Below the pieces are notes generated by a model. It was not told the origin of the DNA. It worked only from the letters and a program-made list of their open reading frames with translations, and did not search any database. Positions 1 to 5,483 of a stretch of 9,513 nucleotides of DNA are shown piece by piece (position 1 is the first letter of the stretch; each line of letters starts with the position of its first letter). The position numbers were made by a program, and so were the translations under genes. The stretch covers positions 1-9,513 of the forward strand of contig CAIUKZ010000359.1 of the NCBI GenBank assembly GCA_903899865.1, read 5' to 3'. The stretch is from an uncultured Bacteroidales bacterium (GTDB lineage: Bacteria > Bacteroidota > Bacteroidia > Bacteroidales > Paludibacteraceae).

Positions 1-372
1 ATAAAAATGTAGCAAAGAGATATTGGCTAAAGCGTGGTCTTCTCTCAATCCTCCGGCACCGAGTATGAGCATTTTTTTACACATTTTTTTTACTGAAAAT
101 TCCACTGCCTTTGTAAGGTCGTTGGTGTCCTGGTCGGGAATGTGTACGATGATGTCGCTCCAAAGTTGTTTGATAGTAGGGGGGATACTATCCAGATCGC
201 CCACTACATAATGCGGTTTGATGTCATGCAGCAGTAGCGAACTGGCAGCCCCATCACAACACACTAGTAATGGAGCGGTACGGATGATTTGTCTCAATTC
301 TTCCTTTTCAGGAAATAAGCCATTAGCAACCACCACTACATCAAAGTCAGAATTGAGAATCATAGTTTTCAT
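1..372 (-). CDS. thiN: Thiamine pyrophosphokinase, C-terminus cut by window edge
   Basis: Only the first 124 codons are inside the window; the frame is open to base 1. The family is usually about 200-220 residues, so roughly 80 residues are missing. The enzyme transfers pyrophosphate from ATP to thiamine, giving the cofactor thiamine diphosphate in the cytosol. Visible signatures of the TPK catalytic domain, in order: CDGA (residues 39-42), GDLDS (58-62), DQDTNDLTKA (80-89), and GAGGLREDH (105-113) followed by ALAN. The acidic residues in the second and third motifs are the expected Mg2+/ATP ligands. The start at 372 is preferred because its ATG overlaps the TGA of the upstream transporter gene (ATGA), a usual sign of translational coupling. 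A second ATG at 363 would shorten the protein by only three residues. Pairing with a PnuC-type transporter suggests a thiamine salvage unit. Identification is by motif recognition and is strong. Confidence 0.93.
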   Translation of the reverse strand, partial: MKTMILNSDFDVVVVANGLFPEKEELRQIIRTAPLLVCCDGAASSLLLHDIKPHYVVGDLDSIPPTIKQLWSDIIVHIPDQDTNDLTKAVEFSVKKMCKKMLILGAGGLREDHALANISLLHFY

Positions 373-989
373 ATTTTGTTGTCATTCATTGTTTCAGAAA
401 CAGGATTGATGGTGCCTTTGTTCCATTTCCAAAAACCATACCAAGACAGGATGAAATAGATTACGAACAAGAGTGCAGTGGGAAATAACCCTTTCCAACA
501 GAATACATACACCGAAAATCCGTTCACCGCTATCCAAATATACCAATGTTGGACGTATTTTTTTGCCAGCATCCAAGTCCCTACGATGCTGAGTGAAGTG
601 ATGAGTGCATCTTGATGTGGAATGTCGGTATCTGTATATTTTTTTAAAACCTGTGCAAATAACAGGAATAATGATAGGCTTAGGACTGTCAAAATTATTC
701 CAGTTTTCAGTCGAAGGATAGGGTAAATAAATGGCTCAGCAATGAGAGTTGAAGATTTGGATTTTCGCCAATTCCAATACCCGTAGATGCTCACCAAGCA
801 GTAGTAGATATTGAGACAGGTTTCGGCGTATAATTTACTGCTTGCAAATACAAATACATAAACCCCTGTGCTCATAAATCCGACAATCCACATCGCATTT
901 CGTTGGTTGATTTCTAACCAAATGTACATCAGTCCGGTGACAACGCCAAAAATTTCAAGGGAATGTGTGTAGATATATTCGGTAATCAT
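369..989 (-). CDS. pnuC: PnuC-family vitamin transporter, probably PnuT (thiamine)
   Basis: This is a 206-residue, highly hydrophobic inner-membrane protein with about seven membrane segments (roughly residues 12-27, 33-50, 54-74, 95-115, 127-143, 148-165 and 168-188). That is the size and topology of PnuC facilitators. Family-like features are the Trp/Asn-rich first half with N28-N31, the LYAE stretch at 53-56, the YGYWNW end of segment 3 (69-74), HWYIWIAVN at 148-156, and WYGFWKW at 183-189. PnuC proteins move nicotinamide riboside or related vitamins by facilitated diffusion, with trapping by a cytosolic kinase. Here the overlapping downstream gene is thiamine pyrophosphokinase, so thiamine is the likely substrate (PnuT subtype, known from Bacteroidota). 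This assignment rests on context, not on binding-site residues. No outer-membrane receptor gene and no thiamine riboswitch precede it. The gap to the upstream YjbR-like gene is 42 nt, so the two may share a transcript. Confidence 0.88.
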   Translation of the reverse strand: MITEYIYTHSLEIFGVVTGLMYIWLEINQRNAMWIVGFMSTGVYVFVFASSKLYAETCLNIYYCLVSIYGYWNWRKSKSSTLIAEPFIYPILRLKTGIILTVLSLSLFLLFAQVLKKYTDTDIPHQDALITSLSIVGTWMLAKKYVQHWYIWIAVNGFSVYVFCWKGLFPTALLFVIYFILSWYGFWKWNKGTINPVSETMNDNKI

Positions 990-1031
990 GACGATATGTT
1001 GGTGTAAAAAATGTGAGGGGCAGAGTTCTGG

Positions 1032-1379
1032 TCAGAGTTCTGCTCGTTGCTTTTTGGGCAGGCCAGCTATCACTAATTCATAAGAATCCACTATCCACTG
1101 TTTCAATAATTCCTCGCTGATAGCGCTATCCATGTAAACAGTGTTCCAATGTTTTTTGCTAAGATGGTAGCCTGGACGAACGCATGGGAATTCATCTCTA
1201 AGTTGCAAAGCCTTCTCAGGGTCGCACTTCAATGAAATAGATGTTTCGACCGTATCGAGCGGTATAAGTGCAAACATCTTTCCGCCAACTTTCATCACCA
1301 AGGTGGTGTCGTCAAAAGGGAAGGTTTCTTCCGCCCCTTTCAACGATAAGCAATAACTATGGAGTTCTTCTATGTTCAT
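1032..1379 (-). CDS. MmcQ/YjbR-family protein
   Basis: This small 115-residue cytosolic protein belongs to the MmcQ/YjbR (CyaY-like fold) family, whose members have been called DNA-binding but have no settled function. Supporting stretches are the N-terminal helix MNIEELHSYCLSL, PFDDTTLVMKVGGKMFAL (residues 21-38), the SLKCDPEKA strand-turn (49-57), and VRPGYHLSKKHWNTV (67-81), the usual PGYH..K.HWNTV family signature. The open frame continues upstream to 1481. Those extra 34 codons merely translate a tandem repeat (low-complexity LLVYSFT-type residues), while family homology begins at the ATG at 1379. That ATG has an A-rich leader (AATAAAAAAC), as is usual in Bacteroidota. It lies between metG and the transporter gene, same strand, but nothing links it functionally to either. 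Its last codons contain a 10-nt word that is repeated just after the stop. Confidence 0.88.
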   Translation of the reverse strand: MNIEELHSYCLSLKGAEETFPFDDTTLVMKVGGKMFALIPLDTVETSISLKCDPEKALQLRDEFPCVRPGYHLSKKHWNTVYMDSAISEELLKQWIVDSYELVIAGLPKKQRAEL

Positions 1380-1388
1380 GTTTTTTAT

Positions 1389-1504
1389 TAGTTGACGAGT
1401 AAACGAGTAGACGAGTAAACAGGTAAACGAGTAAACAAGTAAACGAGTAGACCAATAAACCAATGAACTCAATAAACTCAATAAACTCTATGAACCCAAT
1501 AAAC
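1389..1504. repeat. Degenerate 8/9-nt tandem repeat array
   Basis: There are thirteen head-to-tail units on the + strand. Nine are 8-mers of the type GAGTAAAC (variants gagtagac, aggtaaac, aagtaaac, caataaac, caatgaac, and a diverged tagttgac at the yjbR-proximal edge), covering 1389-1468. Four are 9-mers of the type TCAATAAAC (two identical copies, then tctatgaac and ccaataaac), covering 1469-1504. The array fills nearly the whole 136-nt gap between metG and the YjbR-like gene, ending about 9 nt before the yjbR start codon. It is translatable in one frame, which creates a false N-terminal extension of the YjbR-like ORF. No hairpin with a T-run that would make it a terminator is visible. Function unknown. 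Confidence 0.85.
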
Positions 1505-1515
1505 CAAACAATCAA

Positions 1516-3555
1516 TTACCCCACTTGTGATCCGTTGGTTACGGTGTTTTTAGGTTGAATCAGTATCAGTTTTCCGTCTGCATCTTCTGCTGATAGAATC
1601 ATGCCTTCGCTCATCACACCCCTCAGTTTACGAGGTTCAAAGTTAGCAATGAAACAAACTTGTGTGCCTATCAGTTCTTCTGGATTAGGGTAATGTTGGG
1701 CTATTCCAGAAAGAATGGTTCTGTCCTGCAGACCATCTGCAATTCGGAACTGGAGCAACTTGTCCGCTTTTGGCACCTTTTGGCAATCCAACACAGTGCC
1801 CACACGTATGTCCATTTTCTGGAAATCTTCGAATGCAACGTTTTCTTTCACTGGAGATGCCTTGTGATTTTCGGCTTCATTGGCTTTCTTAGTGTCCAAT
1901 AGTTTTTGAACCTGAAGCGCAACTGTTTCGTCCTCTATTTTATCAAACAGTAATTCGGCAGAGCCAAGTTCAGTGCCTGATGAAAGAATGTCCAATTTCC
2001 CAAGATCAGACCATTTGAACGATGTCATTCCGAGCATGGTTCTTAGTTTGGCTGACGAAAATGGAAGAAATGGTTCAAAGGCAATGGCAAGATTAGCCGC
2101 AATCTGCAGGCTGATGTGCATGATGGTCGCCACACGATCCATGTCTGTTTTGGCAAGTTTCCATGGTTCTGTGTCGGCCAAGTATTTATTGCCAATACGA
2201 GCGAGTGTCATAGCTTCTTTTTGAGCATCCCGGAATCGGAAGGTGTCAAGAAGTTTTTCCACATTCGTTTTCACATCTTCAAATTCCTTGAGGGTAGTAC
2301 GGTCATAGTCGGTGAGTTCGCCGATGTTGGGAACTTTATTGTCAAAGTATTTTTGGGTAAGCACCATGGCGCGGTTGATGAAGTTGCCAAAGATAGCTAC
2401 CAGTTCGTTGTTGTTTCTAGCTTGAAAATCTTTCCATGTAAAGTCATTGTCTTTGGTTTCAGGCGCATTGGCAGTAAGTACGTAGCGGAGTACATCCTGT
2501 TTTCCAGGAAAATCAACCAAGTATTCATGTAGCCACACCGCCCAATTGCGCGATGTGGAGATTTTATCTCCTTCTAGATTCAGAAATTCGTTGCCGGGCA
2601 CATTGTCAGGAAGAATATAACTTCCTTCGGCTTTGAGCACGGCAGGAAACACGATGCAATGGAACACAATGTTGTCTTTGCCAATGAAATGTAACAGGCG
2701 AGTGTCTTCATCTTTCCACCATTTTTCCCAACTGTCGGGGAGCAATTCTTTGGTGTTGGAGATGTAGCCTATCGGAGCGTCAAACCATACGTATAGCACC
2801 TTGCCTTCTGCACCCGATACAGGAACAGGGATGCCCCAGTCCAAGTCACGACTTACTGCACGGGGCTGAAGTCCCATGTCCAACCAACTTTTGCATTGTC
2901 CATACACATTGGCTTTCCACTCTTTGTGCTCTTCTAGTATCCATTGGCGGAGCCATGCTTCGTGCTGATCCAGTGGCAGGTACCAGTGCTTTGTTTCGCG
3001 CATGACAGGGACGCTGCCGCTGATTGCGGATTTAGGGTTGATGAGATCGGTAGGATTGAGCGAGGTGCCACAGGCTTCGCACTGATCGCCATAAGCGTTT
3101 TCGTTGGCACAATGTGGACATTTGCCGGTGATATAGCGATCGGCTAGAAACTGCTGTGCTGTTTCGTCATAATACTGTTCGCTGGTTTTCTCCACAAAGC
3201 CACCTTTCTGCTCGATGGTTTTGAAAATATCGGATGCCAGTTGGCGATGAGTAGGCGATGAAGTACGTGAATAAATGTCAAACGTAATGCCGAAGTCTTC
3301 GAACGATTGCTTGATGATGCCGTGATAGCGATCTACGATATCTTGCGGAGTAACACCTTCCTTTTTGGCTTTGATGGTGATGGGCACACCGTGTTCATCC
3401 GAGCCCCCGACAAATAATACTTCTTCGCCTTTCAATCGAAGATAACGTACATAAATATCGGCAGGAATATATACTCCCGCCAAATGTCCAATGTGAACAG
3501 GCCCGTTGGCGTAAGGAAGTGCGGAGGTAACCGTGGTGCGTTTGAATTGCTTCAT
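1516..3555 (-). CDS. metG: Methionyl-tRNA synthetase
   Basis: Full-length class I aminoacyl-tRNA synthetase of 679 residues, against 677 in E. coli; it charges tRNA-Met with methionine in the cytosol. Seen in order: HIGH at residues 21-24 within the Rossmann fold; the GSDEHG stretch at 51-56; a single zinc knuckle with Cys146, Cys149, Cys159 and Cys162 (nearly the same spacing and position as the E. coli zinc site); the KMSKS-loop equivalent KISTS at 331-335; the helical anticodon-binding domain with NNNELV and FINRAM around 381-396; a charged linker at about 546-573; and a C-terminal tRNA-binding (EMAP-II/Trbp111-like) domain from about 574 to 679 with MDIRVGTV, KADKLL and NFEPRKLRGVMSEGM. 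The latter domain normally supports dimerisation and tRNA affinity. The ATG at 3555 directly precedes the TTVTSALPYANG strand expected at the N-terminus. The gene stands alone, followed after 136 nt by the YjbR-like gene. Confidence 0.99.
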   Translation of the reverse strand: MKQFKRTTVTSALPYANGPVHIGHLAGVYIPADIYVRYLRLKGEEVLFVGGSDEHGVPITIKAKKEGVTPQDIVDRYHGIIKQSFEDFGITFDIYSRTSSPTHRQLASDIFKTIEQKGGFVEKTSEQYYDETAQQFLADRYITGKCPHCANENAYGDQCEACGTSLNPTDLINPKSAISGSVPVMRETKHWYLPLDQHEAWLRQWILEEHKEWKANVYGQCKSWLDMGLQPRAVSRDLDWGIPVPVSGAEGKVLYVWFDAPIGYISNTKELLPDSWEKWWKDEDTRLLHFIGKDNIVFHCIVFPAVLKAEGSYILPDNVPGNEFLNLEGDKISTSRNWAVWLHEYLVDFPGKQDVLRYVLTANAPETKDNDFTWKDFQARNNNELVAIFGNFINRAMVLTQKYFDNKVPNIGELTDYDRTTLKEFEDVKTNVEKLLDTFRFRDAQKEAMTLARIGNKYLADTEPWKLAKTDMDRVATIMHISLQIAANLAIAFEPFLPFSSAKLRTMLGMTSFKWSDLGKLDILSSGTELGSAELLFDKIEDETVALQVQKLLDTKKANEAENHKASPVKENVAFEDFQKMDIRVGTVLDCQKVPKADKLLQFRIADGLQDRTILSGIAQHYPNPEELIGTQVCFIANFEPRKLRGVMSEGMILSAEDADGKLILIQPKNTVTNGSQVG

Positions 3556-3587
3556 TTTCAGTAGAAATAGTTTTTGATTTAAAAATG

Positions 3588-3618
3588 CAAAGATACAAAT
3601 TCAAATCATAAATAGCAA
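3588..3618 (-). promoter_or_regulatory. Predicted Bacteroidota-type promoter of metG
   Basis: On the minus strand a TATCTTTG (3595 to 3588) matches the -7 consensus TAnnTTTG, and a TTG (3618 to 3616) lies 20 nt upstream, within the usual spacing of the -33 element. Transcription would begin a few bases beyond 3588, giving a short A/T-rich leader of about 25-30 nt before the metG ATG at 3555. Within the upstream regions inspected for the other genes, this is the only place where both elements are correctly spaced. The call rests on sequence pattern only. Confidence 0.6.
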
Positions 3619-3683
3619 TGCAAAGAAATATATATCAAATGGAGGAATTGATTATCATAGGTATAAACTAGGTCTAAGTTCGG

Positions 3684-3900
3684 TTAAACCACAAAAGGCA
3701 CAAAAGTTTTACATGTAACACATAGAACACAACAAGAAATTCAGTTTGATAATACGAAGAACACATAGTTTGCCTTATGGCAAATTGGCTTGTATGGCAA
3801 AGAGGAAATTAAACCACATAGGCACAATAGTTAGGGATAGAGTCGTCACATGCGACGTCTGATAAATGTTTTTTGGAACGCAAAGACAGAAAGACACGAA
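3684..3900. repeat. Degenerate CACAAAG/CACGAAG-like repeat words
   Basis: This gene-free stretch is full of imperfect 7-9-nt words: cacaaaagg, cacaaaag, acacatag, acacaacaag, atacgaag, acacatag, ccacatagg, cacaatag, acgcaaag, acagaaag and acacgaag. Two longer related blocks are TTAAACCACAAAAGGCACAA (from 3684) and TTAAACCACATAGGCACAA (from 3809). Such ACCACAAAGGCACAAAG-type intergenic sequence is familiar from Bacteroidota genomes, but its role is not established. A TTTGCC-ttat-GGCAAA hairpin sits at 3769-3784. The words merge into the regular array that begins at 3901. No protein-coding potential is evident. Confidence 0.6.
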
Positions 3901-4162
3901 GTCGCTGTCGCCGAAGGCAAATATCGCGAAGCAAATATCGCCAAGCTATTATCGCCAAAGGCAAATATCGCCAAAGGCAAATATCACGAAGTAAGTATCA
4001 CGAAGTAAATATCGCCGCAGGCAAATATCGCGAAGCAAATATCGCGAAGCTATTATCGCCGAAGGCAAATATCACGAAGTAAATATCGCCGAATGCTTTA
4101 AAACGTTATTGAGCCTCATTTTTCATTTTTCAATCTTCAATTTTGATTTTGTGGTTTAATTT
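3806..4162. repeat. 13-bp inverted repeat flanking the array
   Basis: AAATTAAACCACA at 3806-3818 is exactly complementary to TGTGGTTTAATTT at 4150-4162, with about 330 nt between the arms that contain the 14/16-nt array. A second overlapping match pairs TTAAACCACAAAA at 3684-3696 with TTTTGTGGTTTAA at 4147-4159. The right arm therefore matches both left copies. No target-site duplication and no transposase are visible, so calling it a mobile element would be premature. Confidence 0.55.
3901..4094. repeat. Tandem array of 14- and 16-nt units with 44-nt period
   Basis: Thirteen contiguous units can be laid out without gaps. The 14-nt form is gcaaatatcgcgaa (variants with cacgaa or gccaa). The 16-nt form is gcaaatatcgccgaag (variants gctattatcgcc.., gtaaatatcgcc..). 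Their lengths run 16,14,14,16,16,14,14,16,14,14,16,14,16. The 14+14+16 pattern recurs as a 44-nt super-unit at 3917-3960, 3977-4020 and 4021-4064. Every unit keeps TATC plus a CG/CA dinucleotide at the same phase, except that the first has TGTC. A + strand frame stays open through the array, but the Arg/Lys/Ile-rich product merely reflects the repeat. There are no CRISPR-like spacers. Confidence 0.9.
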
Positions 4163-4251
4163 CTTCCGTTGTTTACCCCATCTAATTCGTTATAGAACCA
4201 ATAAGTCCTACTCGTTGAAAACGAGAAAGAGGCAAATTAAGTACCTATGAT
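4095..4251. other. AT-rich spacer without a gene
   Basis: This is the remainder of the roughly 700-nt gene-free region between the metG promoter and the end of the DUF3990-linked operon. It holds the right arm of the inverted repeat and a weak 6-bp stem (CTCGTT at 4211-4216 with AACGAG at 4220-4225) downstream of the operon on the minus strand. The stem has no T-run, so it is not called a terminator. Nothing else is recognised. Confidence 0.6.
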
Positions 4252-4707
4252 TTATAGATTTTCGCCCGCTATATAGGATTGAAATAGATATTCAGGATTT
4301 TCGTAATAAACACTACTATTAAAATCCTCTATTTTTCGTGATAGCCACAAATTGTAAACCTCTATAAGAGCGTCAATCAATGGCTTCTCTTCCCTTTTAC
4401 TAACGGCAATTATCAAGCGTTTATACACTTTCCCTATATCCCAATGCGTGGGTATTGAATAATTTGCATTTGAGATATTGTCAAATACTCCGTCTTTTAT
4501 ATTATATTTTTCCACAATCTCAGCTGTTAGTTTATCCATATTTTCGCTATGGTAAATATCAGCTAAGTCAAAAATATGCAGTAAATTATTTTTTCCAATA
4601 GCATTTACTATCACATTTCGATGATTCTTTGTTTTTCTGCCTATGTATTCAATCAATGAGCAAAGGAAAAACAGATTGTTCGCATTTTTATCCTCTCCAC
4701 CTGTCAT
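4252..4707 (-). CDS. DUF3990-associated protein, possible antitoxin or partner
   Basis: This is a 151-residue soluble, probably alpha-helical protein with no signal peptide or membrane segment. It follows the DUF3990-like gene directly. The open frame reaches a TTG at 4716 that would overlap the upstream stop as TTGA. The ATG at 4707, 5 nt past that stop and behind an A-rich leader, is preferred. Residues 12-66 (LFFLCSLIEYIGRK, then ...HIFDLADIYH...) have the helical pattern and the IE...H layout that faintly recall the small DUF3791 proteins often encoded beside DUF3990 genes. The remaining part carries PTHWDIGKVYKRLI (residues 86-99), which looks like a conserved core motif. A partner or antitoxin role is inferred from the tight gene pair only; no DNA-binding motif is seen. 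Confidence 0.75.
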   Translation of the reverse strand: MTGGEDKNANNLFFLCSLIEYIGRKTKNHRNVIVNAIGKNNLLHIFDLADIYHSENMDKLTAEIVEKYNIKDGVFDNISNANYSIPTHWDIGKVYKRLIIAVSKREEKPLIDALIEVYNLWLSRKIEDFNSSVYYENPEYLFQSYIAGENL

Positions 4708-4712
4708 AATTG

Positions 4713-5162
4713 TCAATAGTTTTTAGATTCGGTGAATTCTAATGTTTTCAAAGCTTTATCGCTACAAAAACAAACTTGGTGAGTCGGGTGCTTGAATTTC
4801 GCCAGCACCCAAAACTGCTCACGATTAAGAATACCGTCGATAAAGTCCGAAATATAATTGTAAATCTGGTCATTAGCCATTGCGCCAATTACGATATCAT
4901 AATTATGCTTTCCACCCGAACGGCAATCAACAATAAAATCAAGCCATTCTTCAGTCATTTCTTCAAAGACAAGCATATTCAATGATTCATTGGGCATATA
5001 CTCATAAATCGAGACTACTGCATTGTCATATCGTTTTGCCCAACGCACTGCTTGTTCCTCAAATCTAGTACAATAAAATCCCTCCCCAAAGTCTTTGGGA
5101 AACTTACTTGTAAGAATTACAGGATACTCTATTTTTATATTACTTCCGTGATATACTTTCAT
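4713..5162 (-). CDS. DUF3990-family protein, ADP-ribosyltransferase-like
   Basis: This 149-residue cytosolic protein matches the DUF3990 pattern from end to end: a YHGS start (residues 4-7), DFGEGFYCT (24-32), an EEQAVRWA helix (35-42), VVSIYEY (49-55), a WLDFI..CR segment (73-81), YDIVIGAMAND (88-98), and the terminal HQVCF strand (128-132) followed by ALKTLEF. His5 in YHGS, Tyr30 in GFY and Gln129 in HQVCF sit in the order expected for the H-Y-[QE] triad of PARP-like ADP-ribosyltransferase folds. That makes an ART-like toxin or enzyme plausible; the activity itself is inferred. The ATG at 5162 begins exactly at the family's N-terminus. It is the first gene of a two-gene unit with the 151-residue partner downstream. 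No well-spaced Bacteroidota promoter was found before it. Confidence 0.85.
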   Translation of the reverse strand: MKVYHGSNIKIEYPVILTSKFPKDFGEGFYCTRFEEQAVRWAKRYDNAVVSIYEYMPNESLNMLVFEEMTEEWLDFIVDCRSGGKHNYDIVIGAMANDQIYNYISDFIDGILNREQFWVLAKFKHPTHQVCFCSDKALKTLEFTESKNY

Positions 5163-5483
5163 ACGTAAATAATTGATTTTTAGGATGTCTAGCTTTTTAT
5201 ATCATGACTGGTAACTTGCAATCAGATTCTCACCGTCTTTTGTGATTACTCGTATTCATGCTCATTACATATAACACTTTACTTACACAAAATTAAACAA
5301 AAAAACAGAACTTCACGCCTCCCTCTTCAATCTCCGACACACCGACACGTTAGGGAGTATTGCTGCTATCTTTTAGCACGACAACGTAAGACACTACGGC
5401 GAACCAAGGCAATCAAATACAACAATTATAGATTTATTAGCTCACCAATGAAACACAACAATTAAATAACAGGCACCAATTAA
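5163..5483. other. Intergenic spacer with a GC-rich non-coding patch
   Basis: No gene is seen in these 321 nt on either strand. Bases 5311-5410 are 52% G+C by direct count, against 29% in 5221-5310 and 27% in 5411-5480. The patch contains inverted repeats: CTCCCT (5319-5324) with AGGGAG (5352-5357); and a nested pair, ACGTT (5347-5351) with AACGT (5383-5387) enclosing TGCTA (5364-5368) with TAGCA (5374-5378). A 10-nt direct repeat ACAACAATTA lies at 5419-5428 and 5455-5464. The patch may be a structured repeat or the remnant of an inserted element; its identity is unknown. Confidence 0.6.

Noticed and set aside
394..576. Minus-strand 60-codon frame inside the transporter gene
   Set aside because: It is a shadow of the PnuC-family gene in another frame, with no family likeness of its own.
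1214..1219. CTGAGA on the minus strand, resembling a thiamine riboswitch box, upstream of the transporter
   Set aside because: It lies within conserved codons (Asp-Pro-Glu-Lys) of the YjbR-like gene, and the other THI-element blocks are absent.
1380..1481. N-terminal 34 codons of the longer YjbR-like ORF
   Set aside because: They translate the octamer array, and family homology begins at the ATG at 1379.
2116..2532. 138-codon + strand frame opposite metG
   Set aside because: It is antisense to a full-length, clearly recognised synthetase gene; long antisense frames are common in such genes.
3873..4082. Open + strand frame of 69 codons through the repeat array
   Set aside because: The Arg/Lys/Ile-rich product is a direct translation of the 14/16-nt units. 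It has no family likeness and is opposite to all neighbouring genes.
3901..4094. Possible CRISPR array
   Set aside because: The units are 14-16 nt, contiguous and without unique spacers, and no cas genes are present.
4211..4225. Hairpin CTCGTT/AACGAG as terminator of the DUF3990 operon
   Set aside because: The stem is only 6 bp and no T-run follows on the minus strand.
5288..5295. TAATTTTG as the -7 element of a DUF3990-operon promoter
   Set aside because: No TTG lies 17-23 nt upstream; a TAnnTTTG word alone is common in AT-rich DNA.
5347..5387. Possible integron attC site
   Set aside because: The outer boxes are in GTT...AAC order, opposite to attC; the box consensus fails and there is no integrase or cassette layout.
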